Shown: piece after piece, positions 37,601-45,856 of the stretch | Layout of the letters: each line of letters opens with the position of its first letter | Numbering within the stretch: the first letter of the stretch is position 1 | Assembly (NCBI RefSeq): GCF_019492185.1 | Contig: NZ_JAICCF010000008.1 | Span: 1-64,000 of the forward strand | Length of the DNA stretch: 64,000 nucleotides | Reading direction: 5' to 3' | From: Chitinophaga rhizophila | Lineage (GTDB): Bacteria > Bacteroidota > Bacteroidia > Chitinophagales > Chitinophagaceae | The notes under the pieces: model-generated | Seen by the model: only the letters and a program-made list of their open reading frames with translations | Told to the model about the DNA's origin: nothing | Databases searched by the model: none | Program-made: the position numbers and the translations under genes

Positions 37601-37808
37601 TGGTGTAGGAAGAGAGAAAGCTGCTGCCCAAAGGCAACAAGGGAAGGAACATCATTCCCGTGGTTTACAGATCACGCGGGACAGGCTTTCGCTGTATAAC
37701 AGGCGTTTTAATCTGGACGCTACTTTCGATATTGAAGATCTGTATGACGAGGCGGGCCAGCCATGTGGTACGCGGGTGAATGTATGGTTTCCGTTAAGTG
37801 AAGTATAA
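34653..37808 (+). CDS. propeller/Y_Y_Y sensor kinase of the LytS type
   Basis: About 1051 residues; the start MKLYLSKYLW is chosen because upstream Met codons overlap the symporter gene. A signal sequence leads to two-component-regulator propeller repeats (many of the form GLWVGTDLGVN), a Y_Y_Y domain (about 736-793), one membrane helix near 800-820 and a His_kinase domain with H854 in MNPHFIFNALN, then an ATPase domain with ILQPFVENAIWHG and DNGVGREKA. This is a hybrid like HTCS proteins but with a LytS-type kinase. No LytTR regulator is adjacent in the window. Confidence 0.9.
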   Translation: MKLYLSKYLWTSALLLLLLIAWPCADVRSQGSSYTFAHLDRTDGLASNHVSAVLQDSKGFIWIASTALQRFDGINLVTIASFDKVPGSIYYDDICLCEDNKGRIWMGAPDNIRYYDPTTATVSVLKIDIPPSIHGSISCSRIIQDHAGVIWATTQEGLLKYDDVQNRFIKPANIAENIRRELFSTIIEDGKGNLWISGRGGVYKLDPSRRQMYHAGNNPDNDPLLAIKSSVRRFYIDRQQRIWVAARGGDSLYQYTPDKKELRAFSFSRPQPEGNMVTDIIADRDHHIWIATENGGIFRYNEQEGRFDTNIRSNNEDDQDLHYDFEVNCFLNDRNGRLWVGTDLGVNILSMPEKSFRIMDHRTVFRDTEAHLPRMEVTGLFQDSHGNIYAGYWGRGFCWLSPSLELLGQYLHDAKSPAYQLPEERSLVWSFAEMKDGNVLIGQENGMLSIFDPHKGRFIRHYHPPLFGDQTLMTMSPEGDSAVWIGLYKRGLVKWNTRTDSFIAYPGLLQYVNRPITVMDIARRNDSLLWIATSDAGLLRFNTRTGTVSGAELFSYDKLTVSNITCIEFLDDTTLIAGTDHGLWVYNTEKAFARPLMINGALFDEWVLNLQVNGTAGVWFSTQFGFYRFNRHPGTIETFVQTGDIIDNNRKVRRSVSMLHDGRLMVGASDHFVIFEPSILQVAPPPPDVTILGFRTMDSVINLGIEKGKYAPVTLSHRQNFISIDFKSLLYHHEAVGYLYQMEGVDEEWVKAGGLLTARYTNLPPGSYRFKVRSVDPAGTFSTGITTLTINILPAFWQTAWFRILSVLLIIVLVYVYFRLRVNAVKKEARRRTAIQQQIAQLEMKALRAQMNPHFIFNALNSIQTFMMKRETEQALSYLGRFARLIRNVLDNSQLNSIPISNELRMLENYLELEKLRFGDQFTYDITVDDELDPDFTDIPTMILQPFVENAIWHGLLHKKGEGRLSIAFYQREGSLLCVIEDNGVGREKAAAQRQQGKEHHSRGLQITRDRLSLYNRRFNLDATFDIEDLYDEAGQPCGTRVNVWFPLSEV

Positions 37809-37812
37809 AAAA

Positions 37813-37838
37813 AACTCCGCCAGGATGCTGACGGAGTT
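37813..37838. terminator. terminator between kinase and TPM gene
   Basis: AACTCCG (37813-37819) pairs with CGGAGTT across a 12-nt loop. On the minus strand it is followed by TTTTTTTT, which suits the convergent TPM gene; the plus strand also has a run of A before it. Confidence 0.8.
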
Positions 37839-37863
37839 ATAATGAATAATCAGTTGTTGCGTA

Positions 37864-38655
37864 TTACCAGTCACCACTAGCACCGCCACCACCACCGGAG
37901 CCTCCTCCGAAGTCGAAGCCGCCGCCACTGTCACCGCCTCCTCCGCCCCATCCGCCGGAGCCACCACCACCAAAGCCGCCAAGACCTCCCAGTCCGCCAA
38001 TAGGACCGATCCAGCCACCGGAGCCTCTTCTGCTAATAGTAGTACCCCCGCCTCTGCCGCCACCACGATTTCTCATGATGAGCAGGATAATAATGATGAC
38101 AAAGATCGCAATGAAAAGCCCGTTACTACCATTGCCTGAACCGCGCTTTTTGCCAGATGACTTGTACTCGCCTGCTGCAGCAGCGAAGATCTGGTCTGTC
38201 GCTTCGTCAAAGCCACGGAAGTATTGTTGCTTACTGAAATTTGGCTTTATAGATTCACTGATGATCCGGTTTGCGATAGCATCCGGAAGGACGCCTTCCA
38301 TACCATAGCCTGTCTCGATGCGGATTTTCCTATCATCAATAACAGCAAGTATTACAACGCCATTGTCCTTTCCCTTTGTACCAACACCCCAGTCACGGAG
38401 TATTTTCAGCGCTACTTCACTGCTTTCGTAATCGCCGATAGTCCGCATGGTTACGATCACAATCTGTGTGGATGTACTGTCATTGTAAGCGCGGAGTTTG
38501 CGTTCCAGCGTTTCCGCCTCATTACCTAATAACACACCTGCCAGATCATTTACTGTTCGCGGAGGATTAGGCCTGGGCGGAATGTTCTGCGCCCGGACAG
38601 TCAACCCGGAAATCAATAGTATAACCAGCCATAACCAGCATATTTTCCTCATCAT
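37864..38655 (-). CDS. TPM-domain protein with glycine-rich C terminus
   Basis: 263 residues. A signal sequence (ICWLWLVILLISGLTVRAQ) is followed by the TPM domain (VNDLAGVLLGNEAETLERKLRAYNDSTSTQIVIVT up to about 160), then a membrane helix near 175-195 and about 65 residues of almost pure Gly/Ser runs. TPM proteins are thought to act in the assembly or repair of membrane complexes, and some have phosphatase activity. Last gene of a LemA-TPM-TPM operon; the start MMRKIC fits. Confidence 0.9.
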   Translation of the reverse strand: MMRKICWLWLVILLISGLTVRAQNIPPRPNPPRTVNDLAGVLLGNEAETLERKLRAYNDSTSTQIVIVTMRTIGDYESSEVALKILRDWGVGTKGKDNGVVILAVIDDRKIRIETGYGMEGVLPDAIANRIISESIKPNFSKQQYFRGFDEATDQIFAAAAGEYKSSGKKRGSGNGSNGLFIAIFVIIIILLIMRNRGGGRGGGTTISRRGSGGWIGPIGGLGGLGGFGGGGSGGWGGGGGDSGGGFDFGGGSGGGGGASGDW

Positions 38656-38692
38656 ATTAATTTTTACAGTGCGGCAGGTATCAGCCTGTCGC

Positions 38693-39148
38693 TTATCTGC
38701 CGATCACTATGTCGTCTGGTAATTCATTTTCATCGTCTCCTTCAAAAGGAAAATACCGGCAAAGCGATTCTCCAATCTCCCTGATACAGGCATCAAGGCC
38801 CTCGATAATCTGATTCCTGGTAAAATAGCTGATCAGCAGGTTTGCTTCTTTTACCCAGAATTGCGTACCTACTTTTTCGTGTATGCCTTTGTCACCAAGG
38901 ATAGCAAATTGTCGATCCTTTAATGCGATGTACAGAATAACGCCGTTTCTGCGTTTAGTTTTCTCCATGCCAAGCTGCAGGAATAACTCCTTTGCGCGCT
39001 CCATGGGATTGACGTACTTGCAACGGCTCTCCACATATAACCTTATCTCCCCACTCGTGAGTCTTTCGGATTCACGTATAGCCTGCACCAGTTGTTGCTT
39101 TTCAGCTTCCGTCAAAAGTTCCTTTTTGCTGAATGGGAATATGCTCAT
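38693..39148 (-). CDS. cytoplasmic-type TPM-domain protein
   Basis: 151 residues without a signal sequence or membrane helix. The TPM fold is visible from EAEKQQLVQAIRESERLTSGEIRLYVESRC through RRNGVILYIALKDRQFAILGDKGIHEKVG. It lies between lemA and the longer TPM gene with short gaps of 12 and 37 bp, so all three are co-transcribed. The lack of an export signal suggests it acts on the inner face, unlike its neighbour. Confidence 0.88.
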   Translation of the reverse strand: MSIFPFSKKELLTEAEKQQLVQAIRESERLTSGEIRLYVESRCKYVNPMERAKELFLQLGMEKTKRRNGVILYIALKDRQFAILGDKGIHEKVGTQFWVKEANLLISYFTRNQIIEGLDACIREIGESLCRYFPFEGDDENELPDDIVIGR

Positions 39149-39160
39149 GCCGGTTATTTT

Positions 39161-39751
39161 TTAGAATTGCACTTTAGGAGCATTCTCAGCACCTGCCTGT
39201 GCCTCGAAATAAGGTCTCTGCTGGAAACCGCCGAAACCTGCAATAATATTGTTAGGGAAAGTACGGATCGCACTGTTATACACACGGGCTGTTTCATTGA
39301 AATCTTTACGTGCTACAGCAATACGGTTTTCAGTACCTTCTATCTGTGCCTGCAGGTCTTTAAAGTTCTGATTAGCCTGAAGTGTAGGGTAACTCTCAGA
39401 TACGGCCAGCAATCTGCCCAGTGCGGCGCTCAGCTGTCCCTGTGCAGCCTGGAACTGCTGAACCTTCTCTGGTGTCAAGTCTTCCGGTCTAACCGTGATA
39501 GATGTAGCTTTTGCACGTGCTTCTATGACTTGTGTCAGTGTTTCTTTCTCGAAATTTGCAGCGCCTTTTACAGTTGCAACAAGGTTAGGAATGAGGTCCG
39601 CTCTGCGCTGATACTGGCTTTGTACAGTACCCCAGGATGTTTTAACAGTTTCGTCCAAACCCACGATCTTATTGTATCTGGAAACACCGCAGCCTCCAAA
39701 TAATAAAACAACAGCAATAATAATGACGATTACGAGCGTGCTTTTTTTCAT
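39161..39751 (-). CDS. lemA: LemA family protein
   Basis: 196 residues. An N-terminal membrane helix (LVIVIIIAVVLLFGG) is followed by the LemA domain: YNKIVGLDETVKTSW, QYQRRADLIPNLVATVKG, FEKETLTQVIEARAKA. First gene of the operon with two TPM proteins, a combination found widely in bacteria. Its function is not settled; a role in envelope protein handling is inferred from the partnership. Confidence 0.93.
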   Translation of the reverse strand: MKKSTLVIVIIIAVVLLFGGCGVSRYNKIVGLDETVKTSWGTVQSQYQRRADLIPNLVATVKGAANFEKETLTQVIEARAKATSITVRPEDLTPEKVQQFQAAQGQLSAALGRLLAVSESYPTLQANQNFKDLQAQIEGTENRIAVARKDFNETARVYNSAIRTFPNNIIAGFGGFQQRPYFEAQAGAENAPKVQF

Positions 39752-40179
39752 TTTTATAAAAATTTAAGTTTAAACCAGGTTGTTAATTCAGTTATTGCAA
39801 CAGCACTATATCACTTTGGTTTATCGTAACTTAGAATACAGATTGGAATCTCCGATCGAACCTCTATGAACAGTCTGGATAGCAGTAGCAAACATAGGAG
39901 CTTTTTTTTAATCTGCAAGGGTATTGAGAAATACGATAAAACGGTATTCTTTCACTTTCACAGAAAAGATAGTAGCATTGTCAAAAAAATCAAGCCCTGT
40001 ATGTACGTTTCTCTATAATTTTACTGGTATTTCACGGTAGCAAGGGTACGGAACAGCTTGTATATAAAGAAGTTATCCATAAGCAGGTCAATATAAACAC
40101 TTGTTTTTTCATTGTCTATCCTTCTTTCATTCGTTTGTAACGCTTTTATTTTTAATTATTTGAATTTAAGGTTGCGTCA
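39752..40179. other. 428-bp divergent intergenic region
   Basis: AT-rich DNA between lemA and a response regulator gene. I see no open frame with coding character, no clear promoter consensus and no repeat in it. It must hold the promoters of both divergent genes. Confidence 0.5.
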
Positions 40180-40644
40180 ATGAGTGCACAACATATCCAT
40201 ATCCTATATATTGATGACGAGGTACATAATTTAAATGCTTTCAAGGCATCTTTCCGTAGACTTTATACGGTATTTACAGCCGCTTCAGCCGAAGAAGCTG
40301 AGGACATACTCGCTAAGCAGGATATCCAGATCATAATTTCTGATCAGCGCATGCCTAAAATGACGGGAATTGAGTTTTTCGAGTCTATTCTCGACAAGTA
40401 TCCTGAGCCTATCCGGATGTTACTGACCGGATATGCTGATATTAACGCCGTAATAGATGCTATTAATAAAGGACAGGTATATAAGTATTTTTCCAAGCCC
40501 TGGAATGATGATGAGCTGCGGCAGAATATTGATAAAGCATATGAAGTATATGCCCTCCGTAAAGAGAATAAAGAGTTGACAGCTAAGCTGCTGGATGTAA
40601 ATGAGAAGCTCGAATTTCTGTTGAGACAGAAGCTGATTTCTTAA
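40180..40644 (+). CDS. response regulator with C-terminal coiled coil
   Basis: 154 residues. A full receiver domain (ILYIDDE, D55 in IIISDQRMP, MLLTGYAD, YFSKPW) is of the type that precedes RpfG-like HD-GYP or PP2C output domains. Here it is followed only by a 30-residue helix (LRKENKELTAKLLDVNEKLEFLL), probably a coiled coil for dimerisation. Its stop codon overlaps that of the convergent FecR gene by 4 nt. No kinase is adjacent. Confidence 0.88.
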   Translation: MSAQHIHILYIDDEVHNLNAFKASFRRLYTVFTAASAEEAEDILAKQDIQIIISDQRMPKMTGIEFFESILDKYPEPIRMLLTGYADINAVIDAINKGQVYKYFSKPWNDDELRQNIDKAYEVYALRKENKELTAKLLDVNEKLEFLLRQKLIS

Positions 40645-41870
40645 TTTGTTGCCCGGCTTTCCTTCCGCATTGAGAAATGAATAGTACCATCATAGATCTT
40701 ATAGTCCAGCCCCTTTTCCCAGCATAGTTCATCCAGGAACAGGTTGACTGCCTTGTCTTTGTCAAGGTCTCCTGAAAAATGAATGCCGGCAATACTGTTA
40801 GCCGCAAAAGCCACCTTCAGCCCAAACCACCGTTTCAACACCGGTGCCACTTCCTCCAACGTCTTATTATGGAAACGGAAGATTCCATCCCGCCAGCCCA
40901 ACGTAACGTTCTCGTCAAAACGTTTCACCTTAAATCGTTCTCCTGGTTTATAAATGGCCTCAAAACCCGGCTTCAATGTCACATCCAGGCTGTCGCCCAC
41001 ATCCGTTACTACACTACCGGTAACCAGCGATGTTGTAATCAGATTATTATCATATGAATTTACATTGAACGCCGTGCCCAGCGCAATGACTGACGTTGTA
41101 CCCGTGTGTACTATAAATGGCTGCTTCGGATTATGGGCCACTGTAAAATATGCTTCTCCCTCCAGGTACACTTCCCTGGTTCTGCCTGGAAAAATGAAAG
41201 GAAAACGCAAGGTGGAACTGGCATTCAGGTGTACTTCAGTCCCGTCTGACAGTTCAATGCGGTAGTCCGTTTTTGGAGGTACTGTCAGTGTGTTCCACTC
41301 GATAGTGCTACTCTGGTAAATAGTATCGTGGGTAATCCGCTTGACAGAAATAGCAGGGTGACTGCCCGTGTCTGCCACAGAAGGTCTTAATGATTGATTA
41401 TCAGGTAGGCGGATGGTAGTCAGGGTGTCCGAGGGGGAGGTATGGCTTACATTTGCAGTATTGGCTGCGGGTGTTTTTGCCGGCTGTTTTGCAGCCACCT
41501 GCCGCAGGGTAGTAGCCGGAACTGCGGCGCTGTAATAATGTTTAAACGCATACCATCCGCCCGCTAAAGCAGTCATAGCCGCTAATACTGCTGCTGCTGC
41601 ACTATGGCGCTTTACATAATGGTATACTTTCAGATGCCGCGGTTTGGGTGAAAGAATAGCCGCTATCTTACACCAGTCATGCTCAATCCGGAGGTCATCC
41701 AGAAAAGCATTATCAGTATAAAGAATGGCCTGCTCCTGTTCATGCCAGCATTTACGAACCTGCTCATCGGTTTCCATGACCTTTTGCAGCAACTGATCTT
41801 CCACTTCACTTAATTCGCCGAGTTGCTTACGCAGGAGTAATGTGTATATATACTCTTGGTCGTATTTCAT
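40641..41870 (-). CDS. FecR family anti-sigma factor
   Basis: 409 residues. A cytoplasmic N-terminal part (about 1-85) is followed by one membrane helix (AAVLAAMTALAGGWYAF) and a periplasmic FecR domain (TDYRIELSDGTEVHLNASSTLRFP, EVYLEGEAYFTVAHN, TAFNVNSY). A C-terminal DUF4974-like segment ends the chain (LEEVAPVLKRWFGLKV). Such proteins hold an ECF sigma factor until a TonB-dependent transporter signals. The gene follows the sigma-like gene by 57 bp. No SusC/D-type transporter follows, so the inducing signal is unclear. Confidence 0.9.
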   Translation of the reverse strand: MKYDQEYIYTLLLRKQLGELSEVEDQLLQKVMETDEQVRKCWHEQEQAILYTDNAFLDDLRIEHDWCKIAAILSPKPRHLKVYHYVKRHSAAAAVLAAMTALAGGWYAFKHYYSAAVPATTLRQVAAKQPAKTPAANTANVSHTSPSDTLTTIRLPDNQSLRPSVADTGSHPAISVKRITHDTIYQSSTIEWNTLTVPPKTDYRIELSDGTEVHLNASSTLRFPFIFPGRTREVYLEGEAYFTVAHNPKQPFIVHTGTTSVIALGTAFNVNSYDNNLITTSLVTGSVVTDVGDSLDVTLKPGFEAIYKPGERFKVKRFDENVTLGWRDGIFRFHNKTLEEVAPVLKRWFGLKVAFAANSIAGIHFSGDLDKDKAVNLFLDELCWEKGLDYKIYDGTIHFSMRKESRATN

Positions 41871-41927
41871 CGTAGTAATGAGAAGATTATTGAGGGTGAT
41901 AAAGTTGTGTGTATCTGATATCTGGGT

Positions 41928-42293
41928 CTACGAATCAAGTAAAATTGCAAGCTGCTGACGTAATGCCTGGGGTACTAATGCCGGACCTGTCTTACAGGGC
42001 GGACAGGCAGCTGTCTGGGTCATTATCCTTTGCTGCATCTGCAGGCAACGCTCATATAACTGCTGGTAAAAGAACCCGCCCGGAGAATGGGCTATATTCC
42101 TATATGTGCGGGTCTCCCATACTTCAATGAACAATTGCTGTACCACCTGTTTGGCACTTTCCACATTTCCTAACATCTGACAGGCTTTGAGGCAAAGAGG
42201 CTTGTAGTATTTCATGAAGAAGTATTGATAAGCTCCAATGCTGTTATCCTTTTTGAGCGCGGATAACATGGTGATTTCCTCGCTGGTTTGCAT
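41928..42293 (-). CDS. truncated ECF sigma factor (region 2 only)
   Basis: 121 residues. Residues 10-95 fit sigma-70 region 2 (GAYQYFFMKYYKPLCLKACQ, VESAKQVVQQLFIEVWETR). The chain then ends after LRQQLAILLDS, where normal ECF factors of about 180-200 residues continue into region 4 with its helix-turn-helix. The -35-binding part is therefore missing. It may be a degenerate partner of the adjacent FecR, a regulator that acts by another contact, or a decaying gene. No frameshifted region 4 is visible downstream, where only 57 bp separate it from FecR. Confidence 0.7.
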   Translation of the reverse strand: MQTSEEITMLSALKKDNSIGAYQYFFMKYYKPLCLKACQMLGNVESAKQVVQQLFIEVWETRTYRNIAHSPGGFFYQQLYERCLQMQQRIMTQTAACPPCKTGPALVPQALRQQLAILLDS

Positions 42294-42472
42294 ACGATCT
42301 GGTTCTATTAGGTAGTAGTGTGTACCGGATTCGGCAAGTAATTTCGAACAAAAGAATCAGAAAAGTGTTAATAGCCTGTTAACGCAGAGAAAATCAGCCC
42401 GCCAAACAGACAAATCAATATTTCCGACTTTCCCTTAAATTGCACCTTTCTAAAAGTTTAATTTACTGGAAC

Positions 42473-43843
42473 ATGCAAGTTTGGAAAGATTATCAGGTAC
42501 AAAATAAAGATCGTTTCCTGGAAGAACTGCTGGAACTGCTGCGCATTCCATCTGTTAGCGCGGATTCCCGCTTTAACCCGGATGTGAAGAACTGCGCAGA
42601 AGCTGTAAAACTGCGTCTGCAGGAAGCAGGTGCAGATAAAGTGGAGGTTTGCCCTACTGCGGGTCACCCTATCGTATATGGTGAAAAGATTATTGATCCG
42701 AAACTACCTACAGTACTCGTATATGGTCACTATGACGTGCAGCCTGCCGATCCACTGGAACTCTGGGATAGCGGTCCGTTTGAGCCTGTGATCAAAGATG
42801 AAAAGATCTATGCACGTGGCAGCGCTGACGATAAAGGTCAGTTCTACATGCATGTTAAGGCATTTGAAATCATGTCAAAAACCAATACCCTCCCCTGCAA
42901 TATCAAATTCATGATCGAAGGGGAAGAGGAAGTAGGTTCTGCCAACCTGGGCATTTTTATTAAAGAAAATAAAGAAAGACTGAAATCAGATGTGGTACTC
43001 ATCTCTGATACTGCTATGCTCAGTCTGGAAAATCCTTCCCTGGATACAGGTCTGCGTGGCCTGTCTTATATGGAAGTAGAAGTAACCGGTCCTAACCGTG
43101 ACCTGCACAGTGGTGTGTATGGCGGCGCTGTGGCTAATCCGGCTACCATCCTGTGTAAAATGATTGCCTCTCTTCATGACGAAAACAATCACATCACCAT
43201 CCCAGGCTTCTACGATAAGGTACAGGACCTGAGCCAGGAAGATCGCAACGCACTGAATGCAGCTCCGTTTGATGAGGCAGATTATAAAGCTGACCTGGGT
43301 GTAAATGAACTGTGGGGTGAAAAAGGGTATTCTACCATCGAGCGTACCGGCATCCGCCCTACGCTGGAAGTAAATGGTATCTGGGGTGGCTATACCGGCG
43401 AAGGTTCCAAAACCGTATTGCCGTCTAAAGCTTTTGCCAAGATCTCCATGCGCCTCGTGCCTAACCAGGACTGGATAGAAATATCTGAACTGTTCCAGCA
43501 GCACTTTGAAAACATTGCACCGAAGAGTGTCAAGGTGAAAGTAACGACTCACCACGGTGGCAGTCCATATGTAACACCGACTGATCACGTAGCCTTCAAA
43601 GCTGCAAGTGAAGCAATCAAAGAAACTTTTGGAAAATCTCCAATCCCGATGCGTGGTGGTGGAAGTATTCCAATCGTTGCCCTGTTTGAAAAAGAGCTCG
43701 GTCTGAAAACTATTCTCATGGGCTTTGGTCTGGACAGTGATAATCTTCACTCTCCCAACGAAAAATACGGCCTGGCTAACTTCTACAAGGGTATCGAAAC
43801 AATCCCTTACTTCCACAAATATTTTGCGGAATTGAGTAAATAG
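42473..43843 (+). CDS. M20 family dipeptidase
   Basis: About 456 residues from ATG 42473 (MQVWKDYQ); the TTG start upstream is unnecessary. Zinc-dependent exopeptidase of the CNDP-like M20 group: the metal site YGHYDVQP, the ARGSADDKGQ segment and EGEEEVGS with the catalytic glutamate are all present. The lid/dimerisation domain lies in the middle. It likely cleaves dipeptides taken up from outside. A terminator at 43871-43901 separates it from the S4-protein gene. Confidence 0.93.
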   Translation: MQVWKDYQVQNKDRFLEELLELLRIPSVSADSRFNPDVKNCAEAVKLRLQEAGADKVEVCPTAGHPIVYGEKIIDPKLPTVLVYGHYDVQPADPLELWDSGPFEPVIKDEKIYARGSADDKGQFYMHVKAFEIMSKTNTLPCNIKFMIEGEEEVGSANLGIFIKENKERLKSDVVLISDTAMLSLENPSLDTGLRGLSYMEVEVTGPNRDLHSGVYGGAVANPATILCKMIASLHDENNHITIPGFYDKVQDLSQEDRNALNAAPFDEADYKADLGVNELWGEKGYSTIERTGIRPTLEVNGIWGGYTGEGSKTVLPSKAFAKISMRLVPNQDWIEISELFQQHFENIAPKSVKVKVTTHHGGSPYVTPTDHVAFKAASEAIKETFGKSPIPMRGGGSIPIVALFEKELGLKTILMGFGLDSDNLHSPNEKYGLANFYKGIETIPYFHKYFAELSK

Positions 43844-43870
43844 CCTTATCGCACGAATTTAATAAATTTG

Positions 43871-43901
43871 AAGGCCGGCTCGTGATAAACGTGCCGGCCT
43901 T
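43871..43901 (+). terminator. terminator of the M20 dipeptidase gene
   Basis: AAGGCCGGC pairs perfectly with GCCGGCCTT across a 13-nt loop, followed by an AT-rich run. Confidence 0.75.
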
Positions 43902-43915
43902 ATATATTATACAAG

Positions 43916-44311
43916 ATGAAAGAAGTAGAAAAAGTAAGACTCGATAAATATCTCTGGTCCATCAGGATCTTCAAATCCCGCTCCCTGGCATCCGCTGGTT
44001 GTGAGTCAGGTAGGGTGAAAATGAACGGCGCTATCGTAAAAGCGTCCCGTAACGTGGCAGTAAACGATGTGTATGAGATCAGAACGGAAGGCCGTAAATG
44101 GGTAATTCAGGTAACCGCCCTGCTGGCTAATCGCTTACAGTATACCGAAGCGATCAAGTTCTATAATGATATCACACCGGAAGAAGATAAAGCCCAGGAA
44201 CGTCAGGCTTCTGTCTTCCAGACTGGTAAGCGTCCCAGCAAGATTGGCCGCCCTACCAAGAAAGAACGCCGTGAACTGGATGATTTCATGGGTGGTGAGG
44301 AAGATCTCTAA
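43916..44311 (+). CDS. hslR: S4-domain RNA-binding protein (Hsp15-like)
   Basis: 131 residues. The S4 fold is clear from VRLDKYLWSIRIFKSRSLA to VKMNGAIVKASRNVAVNDVYEI, matching HslR/Hsp15, which recycles stalled 50S subunits carrying nascent chains. The C-terminal third is highly charged and ends in basic then acidic runs. The start is 14 bp after the M20 terminator. Single gene; the hairpin at 44349-44379 lies before lysA. Confidence 0.88.
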   Translation: MKEVEKVRLDKYLWSIRIFKSRSLASAGCESGRVKMNGAIVKASRNVAVNDVYEIRTEGRKWVIQVTALLANRLQYTEAIKFYNDITPEEDKAQERQASVFQTGKRPSKIGRPTKKERRELDDFMGGEEDL

Positions 44312-44348
44312 AAATATCCGTTTTTCAGTAGTAAATTCGCATGCTTTT

Positions 44349-44379
44349 CAGGCGGCCTTTGCATAAAACCAGCCGCCTG
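44349..44379. terminator. hairpin between the S4-protein gene and lysA
   Basis: CAGGCGGC pairs with GCCGCCTG across a 15-nt loop, with GCATG/CATG strings just outside. The T-run after it is weak, so it may be a processing or stability element instead of a terminator. Confidence 0.5.
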
Positions 44380-44410
44380 CATGTGAAAATTTGTAAATCA
44401 TTATCCATAG

Positions 44411-45631
44411 ATGTCTAAGCAAAGCGATCTTCTCCCTGCCGAATTTCTAGTTAAAGTGGCTGAGGAATTTGGAACTCCGGTATATGTATATCATGCTGAA
44501 AAAATAAAGATCCAGTACGAAAAGCTGCAAACGGCTTTCCAGAAGACGGATGCCCGCTTTTTCTATGCCTGTAAAGCACTTACCAATATTAACATCCTGA
44601 AATATATTAACTCCCTGGGCTGCGGACTCGACACTGTCTCTATCCAGGAAGTACATCTCGGATTAAAAGCCGGATTCGCTCCAGATAATATCATCTTCAC
44701 ACCTAACTGTGTGGACCTCGATGAGATCATCGCCGCCAAAGAACTGGGTGTTAACATCAATATCGACAATATCTCCATCCTGGAACAGTTTGGTAACCGC
44801 TTCGGCGATTCTTACCCTATCTGTATCCGCCTCAACCCGCACATCATGGCGGGAGGTAACTATAAAATATCTACCGGTCACGTTGATAGCAAGTTCGGTA
44901 TCTCTATTCACCAGCTGCGCCACATCGAGCGTATTGTGAAAAGTACCAAACTCAAAGTAACCGGCCTGCATATGCATACCGGCTCTGAAATTAAAGATGT
45001 GGATGTATTCCTGCGTGGTGTTGAAATCATGTTTGAACAGGCAGTACATTTCCCTGATCTTGAGTTTATTGACCTGGGTAGCGGCTTTAAAGTTGCATAC
45101 CAGCAGGGAGACCCTGAAACAGATATTAACCTGCTGGGCAAAAAGCTCTCCGACGCTTTCAATAAATTTAAGGTTACCTACAATCGTCCTTTACAGGTAT
45201 GGTTTGAACCTGGTAAATTCCTGGTAAGCCAGTGCGGTTACTTCATTGTAAAGGCGAATGTGATCAAACAGACCACAGCCACCGTATTCGTAGGTGTGAA
45301 CTCAGGCTTCAACCACCTGATCAGACCTATGTTCTATGACGCATTCCACCTGATTAAAAATATCTCCAGTCCGAAAGGAACAGAGCGTATCTACACGATC
45401 GTTGGTAATATCTGTGAAACTGATACATTCGGATGGGATCGTAAACTGAATGAGGTGAAAGAAGGCGATTACCTGGTATTCTATAACGCCGGCGCTTATG
45501 GTTTTGAAATGTCTTCTAACTTCAACTCCCGCCTGAAGCCTGCGGAAGTACTGGTAAAAGATGGTAAAGCACAGCTGATCCGTAAGCGGGATACGCTGGA
45601 AGACCTGCTACGTAACCAGATCGAGTTATAG
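44411..45631 (+). CDS. lysA: diaminopimelate decarboxylase
   Basis: 406 residues. Decarboxylates meso-diaminopimelate to lysine, the last step of lysine synthesis. The PLP lysine is K55 in YACKAL, and the conserved signatures GCGLDTVS, HTGSEIKD, GSGFKV, EPGKF and NICETDTFG are in place. Followed by a clean terminator at 45660-45689, so it is probably monocistronic. Confidence 0.95.
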   Translation: MSKQSDLLPAEFLVKVAEEFGTPVYVYHAEKIKIQYEKLQTAFQKTDARFFYACKALTNINILKYINSLGCGLDTVSIQEVHLGLKAGFAPDNIIFTPNCVDLDEIIAAKELGVNINIDNISILEQFGNRFGDSYPICIRLNPHIMAGGNYKISTGHVDSKFGISIHQLRHIERIVKSTKLKVTGLHMHTGSEIKDVDVFLRGVEIMFEQAVHFPDLEFIDLGSGFKVAYQQGDPETDINLLGKKLSDAFNKFKVTYNRPLQVWFEPGKFLVSQCGYFIVKANVIKQTTATVFVGVNSGFNHLIRPMFYDAFHLIKNISSPKGTERIYTIVGNICETDTFGWDRKLNEVKEGDYLVFYNAGAYGFEMSSNFNSRLKPAEVLVKDGKAQLIRKRDTLEDLLRNQIEL

Positions 45632-45659
45632 TATCTAAATAGCTAATACTTAAATTATT

Positions 45660-45689
45660 AATGCAGATTTGTATAAGCAAGTCTGCATT
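45660..45689 (+). terminator. terminator of lysA
   Basis: AATGCAGATTTG pairs with CAAGTCTGCATT, one G-T pair, across a 6-nt loop, followed by T8. Confidence 0.92.
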
Positions 45690-45856
45690 TTTTTTATCCT
45701 GTGATAACAACTTTTAACATAACTTTGCCCCAATATATACCACCAAGCTCCTGCTTTTACCTGCCACTGTACATACTGCTAGTAGTTACAAAATATTTTA
45801 TTATCCCATTCGTCTATTATAGTAGTATACGATGAGTATTTTTTACACATTTGATT

